Positions 25,702 through 38,162 of a stretch of DNA of 64,000 nt are shown here, in pieces. Positions within the stretch are counted from its first letter, which is position 1, and the number at the start of each line of letters is the position of its first letter. The position numbers were made by a program, and so were the translations under genes. Source of the stretch: Tubiluchus corallicola (lineage: Eukaryota; Priapulida; Priapulimorpha; Priapulimorphida; Tubiluchidae). Where the stretch lies: contig JAQGDQ010000002.1 of the NCBI GenBank assembly GCA_030141605.1, forward strand, positions 372,001 to 436,000, given 5' to 3'. The notes beneath the pieces were generated by a model. It saw only the letters and a program-made list of their open reading frames with translations. It did no database searches and was not told the origin of the DNA.

Positions 25702-28700
25702 ATGTTTCTGCCGAAGTGTGTCTTGTCTCTGTTTGTAAAGAAATCGGCTATAAAAACTGTTAAAGTTTCACAAAATTCCTTGCTTACGTCATTTGCTTGT
25801 AGCTTCTGTAGGGTATCAAGCCTTGGATACAGGACTTTTGGCTCAAATGCTTGCATTAAAAATGGTATTTTTAACTGAAAAATAACCTCGTAGTCGTAAT
25901 TAATTAGTAGTACTACTACTAGTAGTAGACGTCGAAACGTAATCCTGTGATATTAATGATCAGTTATACACCTTTGCCTTTTACTACACACACGGCACGT
26001 GTCAAGCAAAAAGCCCGTTGTCAATAGCAAAAATTGGAAAAATGATTATTTGTCACATAAAATTGCTTGGTAAATGCAATATGAGGCTGCAATGAAGTCA
26101 CTTGACATGTTCAATTTAAAGTTGGCATAAGTAGTCGAGCCGGTGGTGGTGGTAATATGCTTTGTAAGAGCAAATATCAGTCAGAGACAATTTTTTGTCT
26201 GTTAGTTTTAGCATCACTGATCTAGAAAAACAGTTGATGCTGATTTTTCATTTACTAAGCCAGCTTTTTGCTTTTTAATTCATGCTGACTTGCAGGAGCT
26301 GAGGGCTAGAGTAAAAGGAAACTTACAGGGTTGATACATGGGGTATTGTTGTGTAACGTGATTTTGAGAGCGACTAACGGCATCATGTTAGCCACTAGTA
26401 CATCATGGGCATAGCTAGGAAGTATTCGGGGACCTCACCTGAATCTCTTTTTAGCTTTGCACCAATATATATATGTTATATTATAAATTAGACAATCAAT
26501 AAAATGAATTGTTATCAAATGGTGAACAAGATTCCTTGTAAAAATTCCTTTACAGTTTTTTGAAAAGCTTGTTCGTCATGACATGCATAGATATTAGAAC
26601 AAAGCACTCCAGGCAATGATATTTTGAAGCAAGTTCCAATCTTATAATATAAGTAGAGTTAATGTTTTCTGCCTTTAATCCCTGGATTTGAAAGCCATAA
26701 TTATCAGAGGACTAACAAAATTTATAGACATAAAATGTGTACTTTTAAACCACAACTGTCCATAAGTCGGCATGGTTAAAACTGTGTTACAATACTTCAA
26801 AGTAAAATGCGTAGGAAATTGGGTCGAATATCAAATTTTTGTTTTTTTACAAAATGAAGTGCTAAATATATTGGACTTTCGTATTCTGGCATCAAATGGT
26901 CAACAAATGTTTTAAATATTCAAAAAAAATTTATAACTCATTACCAGCTTCTGTGCCTAAAAATTAGTGTCAGCTAAAAAATTGCGAAAACTCTGATAGT
27001 AGCTCGTGGAATCAAGCCCAGGTGCTGTTCTGTATGCGCCATCTCTTGGATTTGGAAGTAACTTCAGATTATTTTTACAAAGTTTATAACAACCTCTCTT
27101 TCTCTTCTCTCCTTTCATATGGTTGCTAAGAGTTTCGTAGAAACACTACAAAAAACAATAACAAACATTAACAGTGAATTTCTTAAAATTACGTTTTTCA
27201 GTGTGCAGGATGTACCTTTACTTTAACCTCAGCTTAAAAATTACATAGAGCAAGGGGTCTGGTATGAAAATGATTCTCATGAAATGGAGATTCAGGTTAT
27301 GTGAGTAACTAGAAAGCACCAATTGCTGACTTACGTACGTTTTTGCTGTGCAGACACACAAATTAGCTTATCTCACTACATAAAATCTTTTATTTTAGTT
27401 CGTAAAAATAGCCATCAAAATGCAGGAAATGTGTTGAATTTTCAGGGCTCTACTGGCACCCCTGTAGACCCCACTGGAAGAGCTCGCAGTGCTCAGCGAG
27501 ACTCTCTAGTTGTTTAAACATGCCTTTGCGATATCTGGCTATGTCCCTGTATATGGCAGTATCTTCACATGGTCAACTTTTCTTAGCAACTCCTATGAAT
27601 GACCGATAATCACACTAAAAAAATTTAATGCGAACGCCTTGAATATAATTTTGATAATTCCATTTAAAATCAGGTCGGAATATGGGCAAAATTACTTGGA
27701 ATTGGTTTTCGAAAAACTTTGTTCGGCACAACAGTATCGGTGAGTGAAATTTTAAGTGCAGCATTTAAATTTGTCCAATAAATGCACATTTGCACAAATT
27801 AAACTTAAAACTGCGTTTTTATATCTCGCAATTATCGGAGTATTCTTAATAAGCATGTGTTCAGTGTTCTAATTTTATGTAGCATTCTCTAATAAATATT
27901 TTAACAATAAGGCTTACTATTGTAATGCACTTCACACTGATTTCTTACACAAGTTAACATCAAAACTAATGGAATTATTGTATCATTTTATGAGTACCCC
28001 ATATTTTCTTGAGTATAAGACACCCTTTATTTATAAATCATCCTCGAATATAATACGCATACAACAGGAGTGTTAAAAAATACAAGACATCATTTAATAT
28101 AAGATGTATCATAGTTCAGCTGCAATTTTCCCTGTAATATACATAAAAACGATCATGTGAATTGTGAAGTACAATTTTGTTTGTAAGCAGGTACAGTCCA
28201 CTCATTTATCATGTGCTAATGTACTAGCGGTAACGCAATAGTTTTGGTTTGAATCTATCATCCATTCATTGTACCATGATACAGAATTTTTATTTTGCTG
28301 CTTTGCCGAGAGCATTTGACCTACTATGACTGTTTAGCATTTTGATTGAAAAGCTCAGTTATAACTTGTACATTAACACAGTAAGTATAGCCGTGCATCC
28401 CCATTCTGTGTTCAACATTCGCGGATGCCTTATTTGCACAACAGACAGAAGGATAACATTTAACACTTGGGATGGCAGGTTCCCAAACTTCTGTTTTACT
28501 GTCATTCTCCATCAACCTTATTGCTTATATAAAATGTTAAGGCATAAATTATGGTGTAGAAACACTTGTTGTAGAAATAAACTATTTCTTTAGAAATAAA
28601 TATAAGACACTTCTTGCATTCAGGAAAATAAGGTAAACTGTATGTTTTCTAGGTCCTTTGTGTGGAAATCCTGGTCGATCCTTCTGTACCACAGCAGCTG

Positions 28701-31700
28701 TGAGACGAAGGTTGGTAGAGCTAAGGTAATTTAATAGTTTGAACTGTGAGATTGGGAGATTTTTCTGATTTAAGCAAGTGAAGTGCTGCAAATAAATCAT
28801 ACCTATTAACCAGGATTGCTACTTCTAGTTGGCATTCTTTAGCATAACATCAAATTAGCTTCCTATCAGTAATATTACCTGTTGCGAACATACACATTGT
28901 TTTATTTTGGTAAGAATTTATAATTACTAATAACTACTGAGACGGCAGTGAACAGTAGTTTACTTCTTTTGTAAATCTTCTATAACAGTTCTAATGTGAC
29001 TAGTCAGTATTGGATAAGCTCACCATTGAATGTCCAAAGTTCCATATTTGCTATAAGTAACTATTATTAAATTCTTTAAACCAAAATTCAAAAGTAAAAA
29101 AGTGTGCTTGTCTGGCATATGTGTCCAGATTATGAATAAAAATATGTAAAGATTTGTATTATTGATAGTAGTAATGTAAAATCATTTTTCACAGATACAG
29201 GGAGCAGTATTATGTAATAAATCCCAAAATAGATCCAGATGTAAGTGAACAAGCAAAAGTTACTGAAGAAGATGGGCGATTTAAAGGTACAGTACCACAT
29301 CAGTGTAACATCAGTACTTTTTCTGTTTAATATGCCATAATCACTGTTTAAGTAGGTTTTTTTGCTTTGCCTCACGATGGTCCTTTAAAATGCTGTTGCG
29401 TAAAAGATTATGAAGCGCAGTTTTTTCTGTTCATTACAAATATAATTTATCATAACTTTTTTCACTGCTAGTCAAATAAGGAAATAATTGGGAAGAGCAC
29501 ATTATGAATTTCATTTGCATTTCCATTTTTTGCAATTGTTAGCAGAATATTTTTATAATTATCAATATTAACTTGTGCAGCATGCATATTGATACAATAC
29601 TATGAAGTAGCATGTCACACTATAATGATTCGGGTAGTACATGCGTAATTACGCGAAAAGCCTAATTCTTCTGTAGATTGGCTAGTATATGTAAAAGTGG
29701 TTTTGTTTTATTCCTTAGACATGATGTTTTTTATTGCCTGTGCTCATGTAAAAAAGTGACTGGTGAGAAATAAATCAAGAGTTCCTTTTCTTTTTATAGT
29801 TACTCCTGGACAAGATAAATATTAAATTTAACAATTATTTAATGATATTTTTCACACAAACAAGGAGGTGACTGTCTGTTGTAGGCTAAAAATTTACTAG
29901 TATTTATTCCTAATTTTGAACTTGCTAACTGCTGTGCAGTTTTCAGCCATCTCACTTTATTGAATGTGCATTTACTGAATGTAAATGTGATATTATTTTA
30001 ATTGCAGGTATTATAAGTAAAGTTACCGAAGAATTACAGGCTGGTCCTGGACGCCCGTTTGCTGTAGTTCATCTGACTGGACGTCAAGTTCTTTTAAAAA
30101 CCAATGATCTCATCACAGCCATTGGACATTTTCCTCCAGATATCGGAGAGAGAATTGTCCTAGAAAAGGTATGTAAGTGAATTTCAGTGTACTGTTTCAG
30201 TGTGGTGTTCTCCAATATCTGATATTAGACATCTGATACCTCAATATTTATCAAAATACTGATATTTTATTGCATATTGAATTACCGATATTATCTGGTG
30301 TATCGAATTCCAATATTTCCTTAAATGTCTGCCATTGTTATCTGCTTAAAGTTTCAATAGTTACAATGGTTCCCAAGAAAGGGGCACTGTAATAAGCTGG
30401 CACCTGTAAGTGAACCTTGCTTGGCTGATTAACCTTCAGATGATCTCAACTTGCTGTCCTCTGTTGTTGAACAATCAAACCTGTCTAGCCGCTGGCCCTC
30501 AGCTGATAAGCACATGCTATAGCTATGGCCTGCACTTAACTCGCAAGTTCACATAGTTTGCCAGCTAATAATTATGACAAGTTTGTATAATTGTACCAAA
30601 TTTCTTTGTATTTTGCTTTTCCTACAGCATATTGCACAGCCATACTATAATATACATCACCATAAGGAAGATGAATAAATTTAGGATCATCTGTTTGAAT
30701 AAATAAATGAATGAATAAATGCACCTATTTGCAAACAAAATTTGCAGTCCTTATATTACTCTTGCAGACTAACTTATGGTTGCAATGTACATAAACAAAA
30801 AATATTATTTCCGGGAATTCTTTACAATGTCAAATTATATTGAACCAGTGTAAGAGGTTAAATATCGGTATTATATCGAATGAGAAAAACAATATCGAAC
30901 TACACTCATTTAAGGCCCCCTCGGTTACGTGTAAAAATATTGGGAGCAAAACTGTCAGCGGTTTTAGCTCCTTATGCAATACATGTTAAAGCTTGTTAAA
31001 ACTGTTTTTTTAACAGTTTTACTTGTTTCGGTAGAAGTGTGTTATAGAAAAATTGCAGCTGCAATTTAAAAGCAATGAAAAACAAACCTCATAGTATCAC
31101 TTTGTATGATGCTCATGTCAGATTAAAATCAATGTGCTTTCTAGTGCAGGCCTGCCAAGCTCCTCCGTTGTGAGGGAACCTCCATCATTTCAGACCATTT
31201 CTCCTCCATATGCATCATAACCCCCCTCTTTCCTGGTTCTGGGCAAATATTTAATTTGCCACTGCATGGGTTATCAACATTTCAAATTTCGCTTAAAATT
31301 AAACCCTGGTGAGCACTAGTTTTAGTTTAATCATAGATTCTGGCATAGGTTATAGCAGTTAAGTTATCTACAAGTATGATGACTGTGAAGATACAGTGGA
31401 TTCTATATTGCATGGTCAGATTGTTTTAATAGTGTTTATTTATCAGTGTTTTTTCAATAGCATTTTATCTTTATTCTTAATTACAGGTATATTTAATTTA
31501 CACACACACAGCCTACAAGCCATGCAGTAACACCTAGTATCCTTAGCAGTAAAAAATACAGTCTAATTAGTCAATTTTTGTATTCAACAGTTACACCATT
31601 GGTCCATGGCTCTAAAAAGTTTCTGATGCTTTTAAATAAGATAAGATAAAATTTATTCTGCTTTGTGGTAATCGTACACGAAGCAACAATACATGCACAT

Positions 31701-33999
31701 GAACTACATAATCGTAAAATTAATTAAACAGTCACCTATCCCTTATGCATAAGGTACTAGAGATACTAAGCAATACAAATTTGGCGATACGATACATTTT
31801 TCAACCGTACGATAATGGTGAACTATTTTTAAATGATATGACATGATATGATAAATTATTTCAAGTGATACTGATGTTAGACAATTGATGCAACAATAGA
31901 AAAAGTATCTTAAATAGCTACTAGTTATAAAAATAAGTATGTTTGTCATGATTCATAAGTAAGCTGCAATAGATAAACACATTCCTGCGATAAAATCATC
32001 TATGACCGGGAAAGTGACACAGTGTATTTGACATTCACGCTTTAGTACCAGAGTGTATAAAGGGGTCTCTGTACTTTATGAGTATGATTCAGAATGAAGA
32101 TAGATGTTATTGCCAAGTGAAAGTGCAACAAAATGATTCGGCATCTGACAAGCTTATAATTTTAAATAATTCTTTTTATCCACTTCTCTGCATTATGTGG
32201 ATAAATAGAAAAGAAAAGGCGATTTTGTAAAGGTTAACGATAAGCAATGATACGTACCAAATTCGATACGATAACAGTATTCATAGAATAATATCGATAC
32301 GATAACGATAAAAACACATTTTTCGCATTGATACTATATTAATACTATCGATACGTATCGTTATTGTTAACATCCCTATAAGATACAGCATTGCATTAAA
32401 TTTAAGCCTGTAGCAATACAGTTGTTATAATTGTCTCACTATAGGGTAATAGATCTATTAAGTTATAACTTATCATTATTTCTAAAACTCTTAAGACAAG
32501 AGTTAGTATCAACTGCTACATGATTTATTTACTGAACTTGCACTGTAAGTGTTGCATTTTGGCCTTAAACTTTAAAGTGCCACAACAAAAATCATTTTTG
32601 AGATTATGCTGTGTTTATGATCAATATTTTTTGCTTTTTTCAAATGTTATACAGCATATTGATAGCCGTATGTATACAAATGCTAAATGGCTACAGTTTA
32701 GTGTGCTCTGTTTTCCTAGAGGGTGTTTGAATATTGTCAGCTATGTTCAATAGATATTGTAAACATTCTGCTGTGTGTTAATACAAATTAATTTTTTGGA
32801 GGTGTCTAAACTTTCTAATCTGCATTGATTAGCATCTGTATTCCGATTGACATTAGGAAATCTCTAAATATATGTTTTAGTTGTTCATAGAATCATTAAA
32901 CTTGTCTGCACAGAAAGCATTTTGTGTCTGGTGCTGATACTGGCATAATAAACATAAACAAGGTTCTTGCTTTTTATGAAGTTGATCAGAAATTATTAAA
33001 AGATAACAGGAGATAAAGACATCTCTATCAATTTTTTATTAAAAATACAAAGTCAAGACAAAACCGGTTTTTCAGTTTCTTGGGCTCAATCACTTCACCA
33101 CTTCGAAATGGATATCAACCAAAAGTATGTGAAAAACATGTATTTTACATGAACACATGTTCTGCAGTATTTTTCATCTTCAGGTTTTAATGGTGGGAAG
33201 TGCAAATTTCTCACTATTTGGGCGACCATTGTTGACAAAGGAACAAGTTCTAGTTAAAGCTACTGTTGTTGAGAAAACTTTGAGTCAAGTATTGTGGACG
33301 TTTTACATGATCAAAGGAGGGCAGTTTAAAAAAACAATGTGTAAGTTTAGCTGGCTATTATTGTCATTTCTGATACATCTGATTATGAGCTAGGAAGTTG
33401 CAGAGCAGTTAAACTGTGCGACTCCAATAACAGCTATTGGGTCCAAAAGCTTTTACTTCTGCATGTTCAGCATTTTAGATGTCAAATGGAGTTTTTTAGC
33501 AACTATGTGTCAAAGTATATGCACTTCAGATTATAAGTTTGTAAAATTTTTGTAAATGTCGATAAAATAATTTAACGTATTTATAATTACATGTATAAAT
33601 CAGTCCGGTATAATTAAACCACAATTTATTTCATAGAAAACTAGTCAAATTATTGTTAGTACAGGTTTATACTACAATTGAGCTTGCTGTAGACAATTAT
33701 GTTGTTTTCAATAATCACAAAATTAATAAAAATAAGGCCTTACACAAATATTGAGCATGGATTAGCAGACTAATCAATATAATCTTTATGTAATGCAGGA
33801 ACATTTTTTGATGCTTTGCATTGTACGAAAAAGATTGTAATTAAGATGTTTGTTTTTCGTGTTGTTTCACTTATTCATTTTTTAAAATTGTTTAGTGGAA
33901 TTGATGTTATTTTCTTGCATTTCAGTTTCAAGATATCCGATAACAGTTTTACGAGTAAACAGCATTGACATTGCTCCTGATGCTTTGAAGGTTTCTTGA
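25702..33999 (+). CDS. MRPL21: Mitochondrial ribosomal protein bL21m, 7 exons
   Basis: This is a protein of the mitoribosomal large subunit, made in the cytosol and imported. Exons: 25702-25864, 27674-27739, 28653-28725, 29195-29286, 30008-30168, 33184-33340, 33926-33999. All are GT-AG with phases that join to 786 nt, 261 aa. Residues 1 to about 90 are basic, Ser/Arg-rich and poor in acidic residues, as expected of a presequence, and reach RSFCTTAAVRRRLVELR. The bL21 domain is about 147-256: RPFAVVHLTGRQVLLKTNDL, GERIVLEKVLMVGSANFSL, FGRPLLTKEQVLVKATVVEK, then ITVLRVNSIDIAP close to the C-terminus, all characteristic of MRPL21. Human MRPL21 is about 205 aa; the extra length is N-terminal. The start at 25702 has A at -3. 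Exons 1 and 2 are assigned on frame, splice sites and composition, less securely than exons 3-7. Confidence 0.92.
27997..28633. mobile_element. MITE with TA target site, in MRPL21 intron 2
   Basis: The left end CCCCATATTTTCTTGAGT and the right end read inward, CCTTATTTTCCTGAATG, form imperfect terminal inverted repeats. Both edges are flanked by TA (27995-27996 and 28634-28635), as in Tc1/mariner-like elements. AGTATAAGACACC near the left has a counterpart near the right (ATATAAGACAC). No transposase frame. The right end lies only 19 bp before MRPL21 exon 3. Confidence 0.65.
30190..30960. repeat. AT-rich palindromic region in MRPL21 intron 5
   Basis: GATATT-type motifs recur at both ends (CCAATATCTGATATTAG near 30214; TAAATATCGGTATTATATCG near 30860). 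The outer edges, AGTGTGGTGTTC and inverted AGTGTAGTTCG, look like degenerate terminal repeats. No target duplication was found, so it is listed only as a repeat. Confidence 0.35.
31758..32378. mobile_element. hAT-type MITE in MRPL21 intron 5
   Basis: The left end TAGAGATACTAAGCAATA matches the right end read inward, TAGGGATGTTAACAATAA, the hAT TAGGGATG terminus. Subterminal regions carry GATACG/CGATAC motifs in both orientations. The 8-bp flanking duplication is TAAGGTAC (31750-31757) and TAAGATAC (32379-32386), one mismatch. 621 bp, no transposase frame. Confidence 0.8.
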
Positions 34000-34326
34000 C
34001 GATCACTTCCTCGCTAGTTCTCTGATGGTCTTAGTGTAGATAATTTCTGCCTTAATGGACATTGTTGCTTACGGACAAAAACACCGAATTGAGTTTTCTT
34101 CAATTATTGGACGAAGGAAATGATTTGGAAAAACCAGCAAGTAAAAACTTGCTGGAAAAAGAAGTGAAAGTAAGTGTCGGAATGGCAGTACTAATTGAGA
34201 AGTCAATGACAATTTTAGAGGGTAAAGAAAACAAATATTAAGAATTTGTTTTCTTTTTACTGTGAAGTGCTAGTACCTAAATTGCTAAATGGTTATTGAA
34301 CAGCTCTCATTATCTGTGTGAATTAA

Positions 34327-34332
34327 AATAAA
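34327..34332 (+). terminator. Candidate polyadenylation signal of MRPL21
   Basis: AATAAA about 330 nt after the stop at 33997-33999. A second AATAAA lies at 34599-34604. Which is used cannot be told from sequence. Confidence 0.4.
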
Positions 34333-34854
34333 ATGTAATTTGTTAAGCACACATTTGATAAAAGATTGGCAATTAAGAAACATATAACAAGGTAAAAGAG
34401 AAAGAGCAAGGAAGTACAGTAAGTAGATTTCAAAAAGTACTGAATTAAGTGAATGTATCTTATAGACAACATATTGAGAATCCAAGTTTTTCATCTCTCG
34501 GGAGAAGATCAAACCCTATCAGTTATTTTTTGTAATCTGGTATTTTAGATCCATAGTGTCACTTTGTGCATGAATTCTTGGAAGCAGTTGATTATTATAA
34601 TAAAAAACATATTTTGTACAAATGATTATTGTAAAGCTTTTGAAATGATAAGTCTTAGCCACTAATAGTATGAAATTAGTTTTTTTTTAACTTAAGGCTT
34701 CCTTAACCATACAGTAAAAGCACTTCTTTTGCAAATAAACAGAACTAATATAATTAGCTGGAAGTGTGACTTCTGTAAGTGGCTATCTCTTCTGCTTTCT
34801 AAGGCCCTAAACAGGTCTTTTGTGGCTAGGAGATTGTTGAGTAGTCACATTGTG

Positions 34855-34935
34855 TCCATGGTTATGAAGCTAAGCAGCAGTAGCCTGATTAGCGAATGGA
34901 TAGGTGAACACCGGGGAAAGCTGCTTCAGGCTGTT
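34855..34935 (+). pseudogene. 5S rRNA-like fragment (5S-derived SINE or pseudogene)
   Basis: GAAGCTAAGCAGC (34866-34878) matches box A of the 5S rRNA internal promoter. It is followed in order by GCCTGATTAG and TGGATAGGTGAACACCGGGG, corresponding to 5S GCCTGGTTAG and box C TGGATGGGTGACCGCCTGGG, then AAAGCTGCTTCAGGCTG like the 5S 3' end. The 5' half of 5S is not recognisable. This is not a functional gene; a 5S-headed SINE or an isolated retro-pseudogene fits. Confidence 0.65.
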
Positions 34936-35083
34936 TCATCTGCTATTTTCTCTTAGAGGAAAATGTGTCAGGTATATGCATTTGAGCATGACAACTGCCA
35001 GTCCATTATTACTAGTAACATTAGTAATAGGCCCTGATGTTGAGTGTTGGCATTCAGCTTGCAGTATGCCAAACTGTGTAAAA

Positions 35084-35599
35084 CAGTGGTTCCCAACCTT
35101 TTGTTGACGATGATCCCTTTCTAGAACCCTGCATCATATCAGTCTCCACGAAGAACATAATCACATGTTATACTATTGCACATCATTATTGTCTGCATTT
35201 ATTAATTGTAACTATATTACTATTTTACTATTCAACAAATTATTGAACAATGAGTTATTGTTTCATTAATTCATTCATGTGATGGCTGCACCTGTTTCTC
35301 AGCGACCAATATTGCAATGCAATAGGCATCTAAGGTGACCCGACGTAAAATGTACAGCAGACACGCTTTGGGGCGGCGTACAGAACAATGTGCATTTTAA
35401 TTTTCCCGGTAAGTCAAGCACTGGCATACTGCATTTAGAGTGGGAAAATCTTGTTTCACTTCCCAGAACAAAATGATGTAATGCGAGACTGAGGAAACAA
35501 GACCTACTTACATACCATGAAAACACCACTGTTCAAAAATAGTTTTTGGACTAGCCAGCAACCCCACAAAAAGTGTTTCCTCAAAGTTGGGAACCCATG
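35084..35599. mobile_element. hAT-type MITE with perfect 8-bp target duplication
   Basis: The left end CAGTGGTTCCCAACC and the right end read inward, CATGGGTTCCCAACTTT, are terminal inverted repeats of the widespread CAGTGGTTCCCAAC hAT class. The flanking duplication GTGTAAAA is identical on both sides (35076-35083 and 35600-35607). 516 bp; internal frames are short and unremarkable. Confidence 0.88.
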
Positions 35600-35607
35600 G
35601 TGTAAAA

Positions 35608-37505
35608 ACGTAGCAAATTTCGCCAGGCATCTTATTGGTCACGACCATGACCACTCACCTGCGGGTTTGTAGATATTAATAAGCTTCAATATGTTACAAA
35701 TGATAAAAGTAGTTTGACAATATGACAGTTTACATCTTGTTAGATAGTTTGATAAATAATAAATTTACTTTATGGAGACATACAATGTTAGTAAAAACAT
35801 TTTTATGTTACTTTGGATTGTCATAAACTAATAATTTTGAGCATTTTAGATTAATGAGTGCCAATTCTTATTAATTTGACAGAATGTCATATAAATTACT
35901 AAACTGCCAAACTAGATTTATAGCTAGATCTTGTGTTTATTGGAATTTAGAACTGTAAGATTAACATTCATGACAAATTATGATAGACTATTCTTATAGA
36001 GCAGTTTATTATATTCAACACAGTAAATTTGATATTTTAACTCCATAAAGTGGTTTAATTTGTCAAACTAACTTAATTGTATTGATTGCAGTCCCCAAGA
36101 AAATCTGAAATTGCAAAATTACTTTTTTTTATTTTTAATAGACATGACATATAAATTTCTACAAAAAGTAAGCTGCAATATGGTAGTCATTGATTGTAGT
36201 ACACATTAACATTTCTTGAATGGCCAAAGTAAGACTTTGAACCAGTTAAAAGTGAGTGTGGCTTACCTTTTCAAGCAATGAATCTTGTTTGTTTGCTATA
36301 ACATTGTTAAATGTGGCAGTATACAGAGTGGCAAATTAAAGATTGTCTGTAGCCATTTTTAAAGATCTTACTGGAACTAGTATTGCTTAACTTTTAGAAC
36401 CATATTCTCATTTGACGATTTTTGAGAAAAAACTGAGCTTTTGAGAACTAACTGTTAAATAGAAGCTAAAAAACGTATATTTAATCTAAAGCATTTGCTA
36501 CGTTTCTTTCTAAAATTATATTTTGCTTTGCAGCAGTGCCATTAATTGTGAGAGATGTTGACTTTGTTAACGAGAACTGTGTAAACTTCTTGCAAAAAAG
36601 TGGCAAATACATTTCCTATTATCAGAAAATAGAAAAGCAAATTATGTTACAGTCATAACTTGCATAAAAATTTTATGCCATATATAACTGTGCAATCCAA
36701 TTTAATCTTTCTGTTGAGACTGAAATTAAATACTAATTAACACTTACGTGCTGTAGTCATTATTTTTTATTTTATATATATTCGATATATATATATATAT
36801 ATATTTATTTATTTATTTATTTATTTTTCGGTTTCAAAAAAGCATACAAGCGACAGTTAACTGTACAAGTAATTTCTGGAATGATTGGTTGCTGTGCTGC
36901 ATCGCAATCTTTTTATTTTAATAGCTTAAAAACCAAAATGGTGTGCGCTGTGAAATGCAATGTAACGATATCTTTTTGTGTTACTATGAAGTTCTGAATT
37001 TTGACTCTTTGTAAGGTATATGTATAATTAAAAAATCAATAACCTTTTCCTAAAAAAATGTTTATCCAAAATAAACTAGAAAACTGAATTGTAGCACTAT
37101 AAAAATAGCATTAATTTGTCTTAAACAAGTTGTCTAGTAATCTTAATACAATTTTGTATGTTGTTTTCTTAAATACTTCGGCACGCTGAATCACGCGGGG
37201 ATCCAGCTTCAAAGATTCGTCCTACTCAATGAGATGTTTGTGGTGTGACCTTGTGTTTTGCACAATAATCACTGTTACTTGTAGGACTGATAGTGTAATG
37301 TAAAATATGTTAATTATATCACTACACTCTGCTTAATACCGTTTTAGCGCGTTTGCGATCGTCAATGTATGCATGTTATGGAATAAATTTTGGACTAACT
37401 TAATATGTTGTTTTCCTTTTATCTACCCTGATAAGTGTAATAATAGTTGTTGGTCAATAAATTACTTACTTAGTGTGAATTTGTTTTTTCACACAATTTC
37501 TTCAA
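35608..37505. other. Gene-poor AT-rich region
   Basis: No coding exon or RNA gene recognised. Contains an (AT)n/(TTTA)n run at about 36785-36826. Confidence 0.5.
36785..36826. repeat. (AT)n followed by (ATTT)n microsatellite
   Basis: An alternating AT run of about 20 bp passes directly into six ATTT units. Confidence 0.9.
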
Positions 37506-37507
37506 TA

Positions 37508-38160
37508 CAATACATCCTCGATTATCCGTGCCCCGATTATCCGTACTAGATAACAAAAACTGCAATCCATAGTTTTTATCCGTTTTTTCTTTAATACTAT
37601 GCGACGCAGTGTACTGAGGTTTTCTGCTCATGCTCACCTCTCTAAAGCTCTCATGCTTTTGTTGTTTTGTAGAAGAGCCTTTTTACCTTTTCTGAAGGAA
37701 ATTAATTATAAAATGCCTAATTATGAAGTCTGCGGCAATAATATTGTTAACTATAGTAGTGTGAATAACAACAGGCAATGATTCGCCAATTTCCCTGCAA
37801 ATGTTACTTCAAAATGCGAATGCAGCGAGATAGACACCCGACCTTTCACCGAAACAGAAACCGCCCATCTACCGTCCTAGAAAAAAATCGTCGGGACGTA
37901 GAATTTATGGATGCGCATCTACACTTAACTTCAGTAATAATACTAACTCAGCAGATTTAAATCTTAGAACTTTGGCTGATGAAGCCACTAAAAAGTAGAA
38001 ACTTTCAACTAGACTGAGATTCAAATTTAATTCGCGATATGCCACTCCCCTTGATAACTTGATATGGCAAGCCCGTAATAAGCAAAATTAGGTAAGTCTG
38101 ATTATCTGGACTTTTTCGACCTCTCAGAACCGGACTGTTAGGATAATCTAGGTTCTACTG
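37508..38160. mobile_element. pogo/Tigger-like MITE
   Basis: The right end read inward is CAGTAGAACCTAGATTATCC and the left is CAATACATCCTCGATTATCC, the Tigger/pogo-type terminus CAGTRGAACCTCGATTATCC. Both ends are flanked by TA (37506-37507; 38161-38162). The subterminal ATTATCCG motif is repeated on the left. 653 bp; no DDE transposase frame, so non-autonomous or deleted. Confidence 0.75.
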
Positions 38161-38162
38161 TA

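Noticed and set aside
30190-30960. Fifth hAT MITE
   Set aside because: Ends look like degenerate inverted repeats but no 8-bp duplication could be matched; kept only as a repeat.
31148-31310. hAT-like end CAGGCCTGCC in MRPL21 intron 5
   Set aside because: The left end resembles a known MITE type, but the opposite end and target duplication could not be found.
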